Positions 27,036-34,625 of a DNA stretch of 34,625 bases are shown here, in pieces. A program made the position numbers and the translations under genes. The stretch's first letter is position 1, and every line of letters starts with the position of its first letter. The notes below the pieces were generated by a model. That model was not told the DNA's origin and did not search any database. It saw only the letters and a list, made by a program, of their open reading frames with translations. This DNA is from Dehalococcoidia bacterium (GTDB lineage Bacteria; Chloroflexota; Dehalococcoidia; Dehalococcoidales; CSSed11-197). Location of the stretch: positions 1-34,625 of the forward strand of contig PUOQ01000064.1 of NCBI GenBank assembly GCA_003552785.1. The letters are read 5' to 3'.

Positions 27036-28016
27036 ATGAAGCTCTGGAAGCCGGAAGTTTATCAGGGGCGGCGAAAAATGCGGGCGTATTTTGAAGGCTG
27101 GTATTATAAAATGGTGGATGGCAGGGGCCGGAATGTCGTTGCCATCATACCGGGAGTTTCATTTGAGAAAGACGGTTCAGCGCACGCTTTCATACAGGTT
27201 GCCGGTTCCGGCACCGGGCCGGCATTATATTTCAAGTACCCTTTAGAAGCCTTCCGTTATTCAGAAAAGATTCTCGATGTAACAATTGGAGGCTCTACCT
27301 TTAAAAGAGAAGGGCTGGATATAAATGCTTGCAGTGATATAAACCAGATTACCGGAAGCCTGAAATTCTCCGGTTTGAGCCCCTGGCCTGTTAAACCAGG
27401 CAGCCCCGGGGCTATGGGCTGGTATGCTTTTGTACCTTTTATGCAGTGTTATCACGGTGTAGTGAGCATGGACCACGAGATTTATGGCAGTATCAGCATA
27501 AACGGCAAAAGTATAAATATGGACGGTGGCCGCGGGTATATAGAAAAAGACTGGGGCAAATCTTTTCCCAGGTACCATATATGGATGCAAACCAATCACT
27601 TCGATGTCGGCGGTGCGTCACTTATGTGCTCAATAGCCAATATACCCTGGATGAAAAGGCACTTTGACGGGTTTATAGCCGGATTTTTACTAAACGGCAG
27701 CTTGCACCGTTTTGCAACCTATACCGGGGCAAGGCTGGCCGAGCTGGAGATAAAGGCGGATTCTGTTTCTATTGCCATAGAAGCAAGAAATCACATACTG
27801 GAAATACACACCCCGAGACAAGGAGGCATAGAGCTGGCTGCGCCTGCATCTGGAGAGATGATTGGCAAGCTTCGAGAAAGCCTCAAAGCCGTTATTGATG
27901 TAAAACTTTTCGCAAATAATTCAAGTGGCAAGGTGCTGTTGTTTGAAGGAACTGGCAGTAACGCTGGCCTTGAGATTGCGGGTAATATAGAACAAATGAA
28001 AAATATCACGCGTTAG
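27036..28016 (+). CDS. Tocopherol cyclase-like family protein
   Basis: RRKMRAYFEGWYYKMVDGRGRNVVAIIPGVSF...GGRGYIEKDWGKSFPRYHIWMQTNHF resembles the tocopherol-cyclase-like family; ATG 27036 with preceding GGGGGGG. Confidence 0.75.
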   Translation: MKLWKPEVYQGRRKMRAYFEGWYYKMVDGRGRNVVAIIPGVSFEKDGSAHAFIQVAGSGTGPALYFKYPLEAFRYSEKILDVTIGGSTFKREGLDINACSDINQITGSLKFSGLSPWPVKPGSPGAMGWYAFVPFMQCYHGVVSMDHEIYGSISINGKSINMDGGRGYIEKDWGKSFPRYHIWMQTNHFDVGGASLMCSIANIPWMKRHFDGFIAGFLLNGSLHRFATYTGARLAELEIKADSVSIAIEARNHILEIHTPRQGGIELAAPASGEMIGKLRESLKAVIDVKLFANNSSGKVLLFEGTGSNAGLEIAGNIEQMKNITR

Positions 28017-28048
28017 GTGGTGGGCCCGGCAAGGAGCAATGTCCGGCA

Positions 28049-28084
28049 AAATACGGCAAGCATAAAAACGTTCTTGCCGTATTT
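28049..28084. terminator. Probable transcription terminator after the tocopherol-cyclase-like gene
   Basis: Perfect 12-bp inverted repeat AAATACGGCAAG - 12 nt - CTTGCCGTATTT followed by ATTATA; AT-rich ends. Confidence 0.65.
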
Positions 28085-28134
28085 ATTATACAGGCCCGCT
28101 TTTTTTGCAGGGCCTTGGTAATATTTATAATTCA

Positions 28135-28163
28135 TTGACTCAAACGCCTCTGCATGATATCCT
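28135..28163 (+). promoter_or_regulatory. Predicted sigma-A-type promoter of the asparagine synthase gene
   Basis: TTGACT - 17 bp - TATCCT. Confidence 0.5.
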
Positions 28164-28167
28164 AATA

Positions 28168-28189
28168 ATACGGTATACAATTACCGTAT
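28168..28189. promoter_or_regulatory. Candidate operator palindrome overlapping the predicted transcription start
   Basis: ATACGGTA-TACAAT-TACCGTAT, 8-bp perfect arms directly downstream of the predicted -10. Confidence 0.5.
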
Positions 28190-28267
28190 ATTAAGCCTTG
28201 ATGTTTTTCGGAGAAAGGAATTGTTGCCGGAAGCATCAAAAATTTTAGCTTAAGGATGTGATTTTTT

Positions 28268-29875
28268 GTGTGTGGTATAAGTGGATGTTTTGGAAAGAGA
28301 GACGAGGTAACAATAAACAAAATGCTGGATGCGCTTACCAAGCGTGGCCCGGATGACAGGGGTGTCTACGCTTATGGCGATATGGTGCTTGGCCATACCC
28401 GGCTTTCGATTGTGGACGTTAAAAAAGGCCACCAGCCGATTCTGGCGAAAGCTGGCCGAGCAGGGGTCATCTGCAACGGTGAAATTTACAATTTCATGTC
28501 GCTTCGCAACCAAATTGGGCCGGGGGCCTCTTTTAAGACGGGTTCAGACTCCGAAGTAGTTCTGCATATGTATTTGAAGGAAGGACCCGATTTTGTAAAG
28601 AAATTGGATGGCATGTTTGCCTTTGTTGTATTTGATGGGGATGATTTCATGCTGGCGCGAGACCCTGTGGGCATAAAACCCCTTTATTATGGTTATTCCA
28701 AAGGGGCTATGTATGTAAGCTCCGAACTGGGCGCGATGAGCCTTGCGGATGTCAGTGAGGTGTACGAATTCCCAGCTGGCCACTATTATACGCCGAAAGA
28801 AGGTTTCAAGCGCTATTATTCGACTCCTCCGGTTCATGACTTTATCCTTACAGAGGTAGAGGAAGCCAGCAGCCTTATACGCCAAACCTTTAAAGCAGCA
28901 GTAAAGAAACGTTTACTTGCTGACAAAGAAATTGCAGTAGGTTCATTTTGTTCTGGCGGACTTGACTCAAGCCTGGTCGCTGCCATAGCAGCAGAAGAAA
29001 TTCCGCACCTGCATACCTTTGCCGTGGGCATGAAGGACAAAGACGGCAATGAGAGTGACGACCTGCCGGCTTCGCGTGTGGCTGCCCGGCATATTGGGTC
29101 GACTCACCACGAACTGATATTTTCCGAGGATGATTATTACCGGGCCCTGCCCGGGGTTATCCGCAAGCTGGAAAGTTACGACCCTTCTCTGGTCAGGTGT
29201 GCTGTTCCCTGTTATTTCACCTGCAAACTTGCCAGTCCGTATGTTACTGTAGTGCTTACCGGTGAGGGAGCCGACGAACTGTTTGCGGGTTACCATTATA
29301 TGAAGCATTTGCCGCCGGATAAAATAAATGCCGAAGGACGGCGCCTGATCGGGAATCTACACAACATAAACCTGCAGCGGGCAGACAGGATGGGCATGCA
29401 CTTTGGTCTTGAGTTGAGAGTGCCCTTTTTGGATTTATCCATGATAGATCTGGCCATGAAAATACCTGCCCGGCTTAAAATACGCGAGTTCAACCATGCC
29501 GGTGAGAGCATCGAGAAATGGATTTTGAGAAAGGCTTTCAGTGGCACCGGATTGCTCCCTGAAGACATTTTGTGGCGCTACAAGGTGCAGTACACACAGG
29601 GCACCGGTTGTGAAAGCCTGGGGGAGAAGCTTGCCGAAGACGAAATCAGCGACGATGAGCATGAGAGACTTAAAGCCGAAAACCCCGGTGCCTTTTTAAA
29701 CACTAAAGAAGCTGCCTACTATTTTAAGATATTTAAAAAGTACCACCCGCAGGAATCAGTCTTAAAATCAATCGGTATCTGGAAGGGGTTTAATTTCGCC
29801 GAAGAGAGGGAACCGGTTAGCGGAACGTTTGGGGATGAGCTGGTGCATGACTACCGGGGCATTGCCAGCGGTTAG
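28268..29875 (+). CDS. asnB: Asparagine synthase (glutamine-hydrolysing), GTG start
   Basis: MCGISGCFGK (catalytic Cys2), RGPDDRG, CNGEIYNF, SGGLDSSLVAA (PP-loop), GEGADELFAGYHY, GLELRVPFLD. Confidence 0.93.
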   Translation: MCGISGCFGKRDEVTINKMLDALTKRGPDDRGVYAYGDMVLGHTRLSIVDVKKGHQPILAKAGRAGVICNGEIYNFMSLRNQIGPGASFKTGSDSEVVLHMYLKEGPDFVKKLDGMFAFVVFDGDDFMLARDPVGIKPLYYGYSKGAMYVSSELGAMSLADVSEVYEFPAGHYYTPKEGFKRYYSTPPVHDFILTEVEEASSLIRQTFKAAVKKRLLADKEIAVGSFCSGGLDSSLVAAIAAEEIPHLHTFAVGMKDKDGNESDDLPASRVAARHIGSTHHELIFSEDDYYRALPGVIRKLESYDPSLVRCAVPCYFTCKLASPYVTVVLTGEGADELFAGYHYMKHLPPDKINAEGRRLIGNLHNINLQRADRMGMHFGLELRVPFLDLSMIDLAMKIPARLKIREFNHAGESIEKWILRKAFSGTGLLPEDILWRYKVQYTQGTGCESLGEKLAEDEISDDEHERLKAENPGAFLNTKEAAYYFKIFKKYHPQESVLKSIGIWKGFNFAEEREPVSGTFGDELVHDYRGIASG

Positions 29876-30071
29876 CGGAATTATTGAAACTTCTGACTTT
29901 TTAAAACCTCCTGGCTTTAGGTTACAATTAACCCGGAGGAAATCTCCGCGCCAAAGATTCTATAATAACCATACAGGAATTTTTGCGTTATACTAACGGC
30001 GGAATTGTGACCTGTAGAATGCAGCCTTTATTTGCCGATAATTAAGAACCAGGAGTAACCAGCCTTAACGC

Positions 30072-31010
30072 ATGAGTTTAAAAAAACCCTTAAAAAGCCC
30101 GGTATTTTTTGGTGTGCTTCTTTTTGTTGCCGCCCACATTGTCATGCTTTTCCTGGTATCCAGCATGAACCCCTTTCTTGAGGAGCAAAACATTTATGTG
30201 CCTCCCCAGCCACCCGAAGTTATTACCTTGTGGCCGGGAGAGGTGACCCTCCCATCCGGGGAGGTTTACCAGGTTTCGCCTTACTCATCGCTCGGGCCGA
30301 TAATCATCTATTTCGTGGTCGTGGTGGCTGTTTTAAGCCTGGTTCTTTCCGTAATTCCACTCGGGGCTTTGAAATTTATCCTTAGATTGGTATTTGCACT
30401 GCTTTTTGCCTGGGGAGGGTTTATAGGCACGGTGTTTTACCTGCCCTATCCACTGGCAATTATAATTGGCTTGGGGCTGGGGGCAATCTGGGTGTTTATG
30501 CCGATGGTATGGTTGCATAACCTGGTTTTGATACTGGCTCTTACCAGTCTGGCGGCGGTTTTTGGGAGGTTTATTACTCCCTGGACGGCCATGTTTGTTG
30601 TTCTGGGGCTTGCGCTCTATGACTTTATTGCGGTGCGCTACGGGTTTATGCTGTGGATGGCAGACAAATTAGCCAGGTCGGATGCCCTGCCGGCAGTTAT
30701 AATTCCCAAAGATATCCATGGCTGGGGGTTGAACCTGAAGCGCAATGGCGTTACGGATCTTCTTGAACCCAAGCCCGGTGACAGGCAGTACTCCATATTG
30801 GGTGGTGGCGATATTGCCTTCCCCTGCCTGCTTACCGCTTCGGTGTACTTTGCCCAGGGTTTAACACCGGCACTGGTGATTGCAGCTTTCGGCTTGCTGG
30901 GGCTTATGGGAGCTTACGCCATCCAGGCATTTGTTGTAAAAGGCAGGGCAGTGCCTGCCATACCGCCGATTGCCGCCTTTTGTATAGTTGGCCTGCTAGT
31001 GGCTTTATAA
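30072..31010 (+). CDS. Presenilin/signal-peptide-peptidase-like (A22-type, archaeal DUF1119-like) intramembrane aspartyl protease candidate
   Basis: About nine hydrophobic segments; ordered motifs ALYDFIAV (YD, Asp184), LGGGDIAFP (GxGD, Asp247), AVPAIPP (PAL-equivalent, residues about 293-299). Confidence 0.75.
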   Translation: MSLKKPLKSPVFFGVLLFVAAHIVMLFLVSSMNPFLEEQNIYVPPQPPEVITLWPGEVTLPSGEVYQVSPYSSLGPIIIYFVVVVAVLSLVLSVIPLGALKFILRLVFALLFAWGGFIGTVFYLPYPLAIIIGLGLGAIWVFMPMVWLHNLVLILALTSLAAVFGRFITPWTAMFVVLGLALYDFIAVRYGFMLWMADKLARSDALPAVIIPKDIHGWGLNLKRNGVTDLLEPKPGDRQYSILGGGDIAFPCLLTASVYFAQGLTPALVIAAFGLLGLMGAYAIQAFVVKGRAVPAIPPIAAFCIVGLLVAL

Positions 31011-31110
31011 TTAAAAGAAAACATTATAAAGAGAGCCGGATTTGTCAGGCTATTTAAGCAAACGGGGTATGGTAAACTGCACCTGTTTAAAAAATGGGCC
31101 ATTAAAATTT

Positions 31111-31347
31111 ATGATGGGAGAGAAATTGGATAAAGAAGTAGTAATCCGTACCAGGGGCCTTACCAGGCATTTTACTACGTTGTGCCGTAACCTTCTGGAA
31201 GTGGATGATTTGAGTATTGAAGTATCAAAGCTGGAAAATTTGCCAATGTGCCCCTACCTTTCCGGGCGGACCAATCTGGAGGTGCCTGCCTGATTCGACA
31301 TTGCAGATCGAACGGGTAAACCGCAGCAGGATATTGATGGATTAATT
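31111..31347 (+). pseudogene. Remnant of an ABC transporter ATPase (Walker A to Q-loop missing)
   Basis: EVVIRTRGLTRHFTTLCRNLLEVDDLSIEV (ABC N-terminal strands) joined to PYLSGRTNLEV (post-Q-loop YLSGRxNLE), no Walker A; next frame continues as FDIADRTGKPQQDIDGLI. Confidence 0.6.
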
Positions 31348-32745
31348 ATGCAAAGGCAGGAAAATATCTACCGGCAACTTATAAAAGAAACTCGAGTCTG
31401 GGCCAGGGGCAGGCAGAAGGGTCCCGGGCGCGCCTCAGGCCTCCGGCATGAAGCGATCTTAAATAACCACGCCTATTACATGGATAATGTTCCGTGCTAC
31501 CGGAAACTGGCGCTTGAGGAAGGCTTAAGCAAAGAAGTTGATTTAAGTACCATTAAATCTTCCCTGATGCTGGAAGCCGGGGTTTTTAAAAGCTATGACC
31601 AGAAATGGCTGGATAACGGGGATTATACCCGGATGACGCAGTGGCTTTCGGATATCTACCACCGGCGTATCCATGTCGATATGGCCGGGGTTGCTGCCAT
31701 AGATGAATGGATAGACCGGCTTGATAAAAACGGGATTCACGTGGTTTACAGTTCAGGCACTTCCGGTAACTTCTCTTTTGTGCCCCGACAGAAGAAAAAC
31801 CGGGCTCTTTCCCGGACGGTTAACATTGCCGGGCTGTCCCCTCAACTTGCCAGCAGAATTGGAAGTGGCTTTGCTGGGGCTTTGCTTCGTATGTCTGCAG
31901 CGTTTGTGCCACCTGAAGGTGTTATGAAGTTTGCTACCAGAAAAAGCCTTGGCGGTTATGACGGATGCTTTCTTACTTTTCGTGGCGGCAGAATGGGAAA
32001 CCAGTCACTGATAGAAGAGCTTGCTCCCATGTTTAGCCAGCATTACTTTCTTTACACTATGGATATAACCGGCTCGGCGCTTCGCAGCTTGCGGCGTGGC
32101 GCAAAAAACGAAGTGGAACGGCAGCTGGTTGAAGATTTGAAAAGGGAAGTTTTAGAGCGGAAGGAAGAGAATTACCGCTGCATTATTGAAAATATGCAGG
32201 CTTCGACTGACGCAGGCAAGAAAGTTTTTGTTTTCGGGGCACCCTATCAGTTCAAGGAGTTATGCGAGATCCTGGAAAGCATGAACCGGTGCCTTGATTT
32301 GAAAGAGGGCAGTCTGGGGCTTTTTGGTGGTGGGTGGAAATCCTTTGCTGGGGAAGCTATAGAGCGTGAAGTGCTGGTTGAAAATATCAGCCTTAAACTG
32401 GGCCTGTCGCCGGAAATGATTCTGGAAGGCTATTCTATGACTGAAATTAACGTGCTAACGCTAAGATGCAGTAGGGGGCGCTTTCACATTCCGCCTTCTA
32501 TAGAACCGGTGCTGCTGGATGAAGAGTTGAACGTAAAGGATGGCCTGGAAGGGGAAGGCACCTTTGGCTTTCTTGACGCTCTGGCGGTGGATTACCCCGG
32601 TTTCATAATAACCGGAGATCATGTGAAGATGGTGGAAGGCGAATGCGGCTGCTCTCTCTCCGGTCCTGCAGTAATACAAGTTGGGCGCAAGGCCGGTGTC
32701 GAGTTAAAGGGGTGCGGTGGTATTATGGGTTCTATGGGGGTATAA
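31348..32745 (+). CDS. LuxE-like acyl-protein synthetase
   Basis: VVYSSGTSGNFSFVPRQ (adenylate-forming P-loop), FGGGWKSFAGEAIEREVLVENI, EGYSMTEINVLTLRC; followed directly by a LuxC-like gene. Confidence 0.85.
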   Translation: MQRQENIYRQLIKETRVWARGRQKGPGRASGLRHEAILNNHAYYMDNVPCYRKLALEEGLSKEVDLSTIKSSLMLEAGVFKSYDQKWLDNGDYTRMTQWLSDIYHRRIHVDMAGVAAIDEWIDRLDKNGIHVVYSSGTSGNFSFVPRQKKNRALSRTVNIAGLSPQLASRIGSGFAGALLRMSAAFVPPEGVMKFATRKSLGGYDGCFLTFRGGRMGNQSLIEELAPMFSQHYFLYTMDITGSALRSLRRGAKNEVERQLVEDLKREVLERKEENYRCIIENMQASTDAGKKVFVFGAPYQFKELCEILESMNRCLDLKEGSLGLFGGGWKSFAGEAIEREVLVENISLKLGLSPEMILEGYSMTEINVLTLRCSRGRFHIPPSIEPVLLDEELNVKDGLEGEGTFGFLDALAVDYPGFIITGDHVKMVEGECGCSLSGPAVIQVGRKAGVELKGCGGIMGSMGV

Positions 32746-32758
32746 AAAGGAGGGGCAC

Positions 32759-34360
32759 ATGGAAGCGCTTTGCAACCGGCATGGTTTATTCAGGTTAAAA
32801 GAAGAGCTGGTTCGAGTTCCATTTGTAGTAAAAGGCAGGCTGGTATTGCCGCCCGAGGTTAGCCCGGAAAGTGTCAGGGAGGCATTCAGTCGAGCTGGTG
32901 AATATGCCACACTGGTAAAAATGGAGAACGTACAGGTTTTAAGGGAGCCTGTTATCCAGCGCTCCAGCATGAAGTATACCGGGGAATATATTTATCAGGT
33001 TATGCCTGCCCCCGGTGCTTATGAACTCATCGAGCCTGAAACAGCTACTCTGGCAGACGGCCTTTATCGGCTGGGTGTTGACGACATTCTTGATTATATC
33101 GAGTCAATCGTATCTACTTTGCTGGAAAACTATTCGCTGGCGATGAGGGTTCTTGAACTGTTGCGCCGGACCTCAGAGTTTCCGGAAGCGTTTCTTGATG
33201 ACTGGATAAACAGTACAGCCTCAAGCTTAAACCGTGAAACCGCCCGGCAGATGATTGACAGTGAGCTATCTTTTATGGGAAAACCGGGCAGCCAATATCT
33301 TGAAGGCTGGGTTGAAGTTCCCGGCGGTGCCAAATCCGGGTGGTTAAGGCAAAAAGCGGTTGAAATATTCGGGCGAAATGAAAATATGCCTGAGGTAAAA
33401 CGGCCGTATGTGCGGGCTATGCCTACACGTCAATTGCACATAACTGCCGGGAACGCGCCTGAAGTGCCGCTGGTTTCAGCCCTAAGGGCAGTGCTCACCA
33501 AGTCTGCCGCAGTAATAAAGATGCCATATGGCGCCACTTTATCAGGAGCTTTTTTTGCGATGGCGGCGGTTGCAGCCGCCCCCGATCATCCCATAACCCG
33601 GCACCTTTCTATGGTTTACTGGCAGGGTGGCGATGAAGCAATAGAGGCCGAATTACTGATGTCAGGTGCATTTGACCGGATGGTGGTGTGGGGTGGGCAT
33701 GAGGCCATAGCTTCTATGCAATCCAGAACCCATTTTGCCCGGGCTGTGTATCTTAATCCGCGCTACGGTGTGAGCTTTATCGGCAATGAAGCCTTTTCTG
33801 CAAGCCTGGAAGAAGTGGCGATGAGGGCTTCACTGGATGTAATGATACACAATCAGAAAGCATGCAGTTCTTCACTGGTGCATTATGTTGAGGGCTCAGC
33901 CGGGCAGGCTGTCAGGTATGCAGGAATGCTTCAGGAAGCGCTTTACAGGTGGGATGAGGAAATACCCAATTTTTTAAATCCTTTAAAAAAGGCTCAGTTG
34001 AAGCGTATGCGGCGGGGCCGCTATATCGGGGCTGAATGGCTGGTAAATACGCGGGAGGGAGAATTTTCATCCGGTGTGGTTGTTATTCAGGACGAGTTCG
34101 ACATATTGGACCATCCCATGTGCCGGCTGGTAGTGGTTAAACCCGTAGACAGGCTTGAAGGAGCCTTGAAGAAGTTAAACCAGTTTGTTTCTACTGCCGG
34201 AGTTTACCCGGAAGAGCGCCGCTTGGAACTCAGAGACAGGATGCTCTCAAGGGGGGTTTCGAGTGTATTAAGCCTGGGGCATTGTGAAAACCTGTATTCC
34301 GGTATGCCTCATGACGGCATGCTGGTTCTTGGCCACCTGGTGGATTGGAAGAACAGTTAA
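32759..34360 (+). CDS. LuxC-like acyl-CoA reductase
   Basis: HITAGNAPEVPLVSALRAVLTKSAAVIKMP, MVYWQGGDEAIEAELL, VMIHNQKACSSSLVHYVEG (catalytic Cys region of LuxC); RBS AAAAGGAGGGG before ATG 32759. Confidence 0.88.
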   Translation: MEALCNRHGLFRLKEELVRVPFVVKGRLVLPPEVSPESVREAFSRAGEYATLVKMENVQVLREPVIQRSSMKYTGEYIYQVMPAPGAYELIEPETATLADGLYRLGVDDILDYIESIVSTLLENYSLAMRVLELLRRTSEFPEAFLDDWINSTASSLNRETARQMIDSELSFMGKPGSQYLEGWVEVPGGAKSGWLRQKAVEIFGRNENMPEVKRPYVRAMPTRQLHITAGNAPEVPLVSALRAVLTKSAAVIKMPYGATLSGAFFAMAAVAAAPDHPITRHLSMVYWQGGDEAIEAELLMSGAFDRMVVWGGHEAIASMQSRTHFARAVYLNPRYGVSFIGNEAFSASLEEVAMRASLDVMIHNQKACSSSLVHYVEGSAGQAVRYAGMLQEALYRWDEEIPNFLNPLKKAQLKRMRRGRYIGAEWLVNTREGEFSSGVVVIQDEFDILDHPMCRLVVVKPVDRLEGALKKLNQFVSTAGVYPEERRLELRDRMLSRGVSSVLSLGHCENLYSGMPHDGMLVLGHLVDWKNS

Positions 34361-34397
34361 TCGGGGTTAAGAACATTTTAAGGCAAGGAGAAAATAT

Positions 34398-34625
34398 TTG
34401 GAAAAATTAAAAAAAGCCTGGTGTAAGCTTATATTAATTTCCGTTGCTCTGACTTTTCTTTTACTTTTGCCGGTTTTTTATGAAATCTATTACCAGGCTT
34501 ATTATTACACCCTTGTGATTCTTATCTCACCCCTGCCCTTTTTAAGGATATTTTATGAAAGAAAGCTAGACGAAGTTTTTTATCGGAAGTGGGAAAAACA
34601 ACGGCGGTGGGGGTTCTGGCCAAAT
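34398..34625 (+). CDS. Hypothetical membrane protein, truncated by window end
   Basis: TTG start after AAGGAG: MEKLKKAWCKLILISVALTFLLLLPVFYEIYYQAYYYTLVILISPLPFLRIFYERKLDEVFYRKWEKQRRWGFWPN. Confidence 0.55.
   Translation, partial: MEKLKKAWCKLILISVALTFLLLLPVFYEIYYQAYYYTLVILISPLPFLRIFYERKLDEVFYRKWEKQRRWGFWPN

Noticed and set aside
31348-34360. Bioluminescence (lux) operon
   Set aside because: No luxA, luxB, luxD or luxG is present in the window; LuxC/LuxE homologs occur in non-luminous bacteria.
1-34625. CRISPR arrays, tRNA/rRNA genes, transposases, prophage genes
   Set aside because: No regularly spaced repeats, cloverleaf-like sequences, transposase motifs or phage structural genes were recognised by eye; a tRNAscan/CRISPR search would be needed for certainty.

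Overview
This 34.6 kb window looks like a bacterial chromosome segment, probably an anaerobic Firmicute of the Clostridia/Peptococcaceae type (inferred from gene content and RBS style, not proven). From left to right it contains: the end of a dipeptide/oligopeptide ABC transporter operon; an uncharacterised 447-aa protein; DUF2905 and DegV proteins; two paralogous unknown membrane proteins flanking a lipoprotein and an ArsC/Spx-family gene with an in-frame TGA at the catalytic Cys position; a DUF485 + acetate-type SSS symporter operon with a UspA protein; and a MerR-like regulator followed by a nearly complete siroheme-dependent (Ahb) heme operon (ahbC, ahbD, fused ahbA-ahbB, precorrin-2 dehydrogenase, hemA, hemC, cobA-hemD fusion, hemB, hemL). 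Next come a multi-PAS hybrid histidine kinase and an unusual accessory block: 3beta-HSD-like SDR, steroid 5-alpha-reductase-family protein, tocopherol-cyclase-like protein, asparagine synthase, a presenilin/SPP-like intramembrane protease candidate, an ABC ATPase remnant, and LuxE-like and LuxC-like proteins. The strongest hidden signal is the ArsC-like gene on the minus strand (7252..7599). Its TGA codon aligns with the first Cys of the CxxC motif and is followed by a SECIS-like hairpin at correct spacing, so it is very likely a selenoprotein that the ORF track truncates. The second is the lipid/isoprenoid-looking cluster at 25.2-34.4 kb with a bacterial presenilin-like protease.
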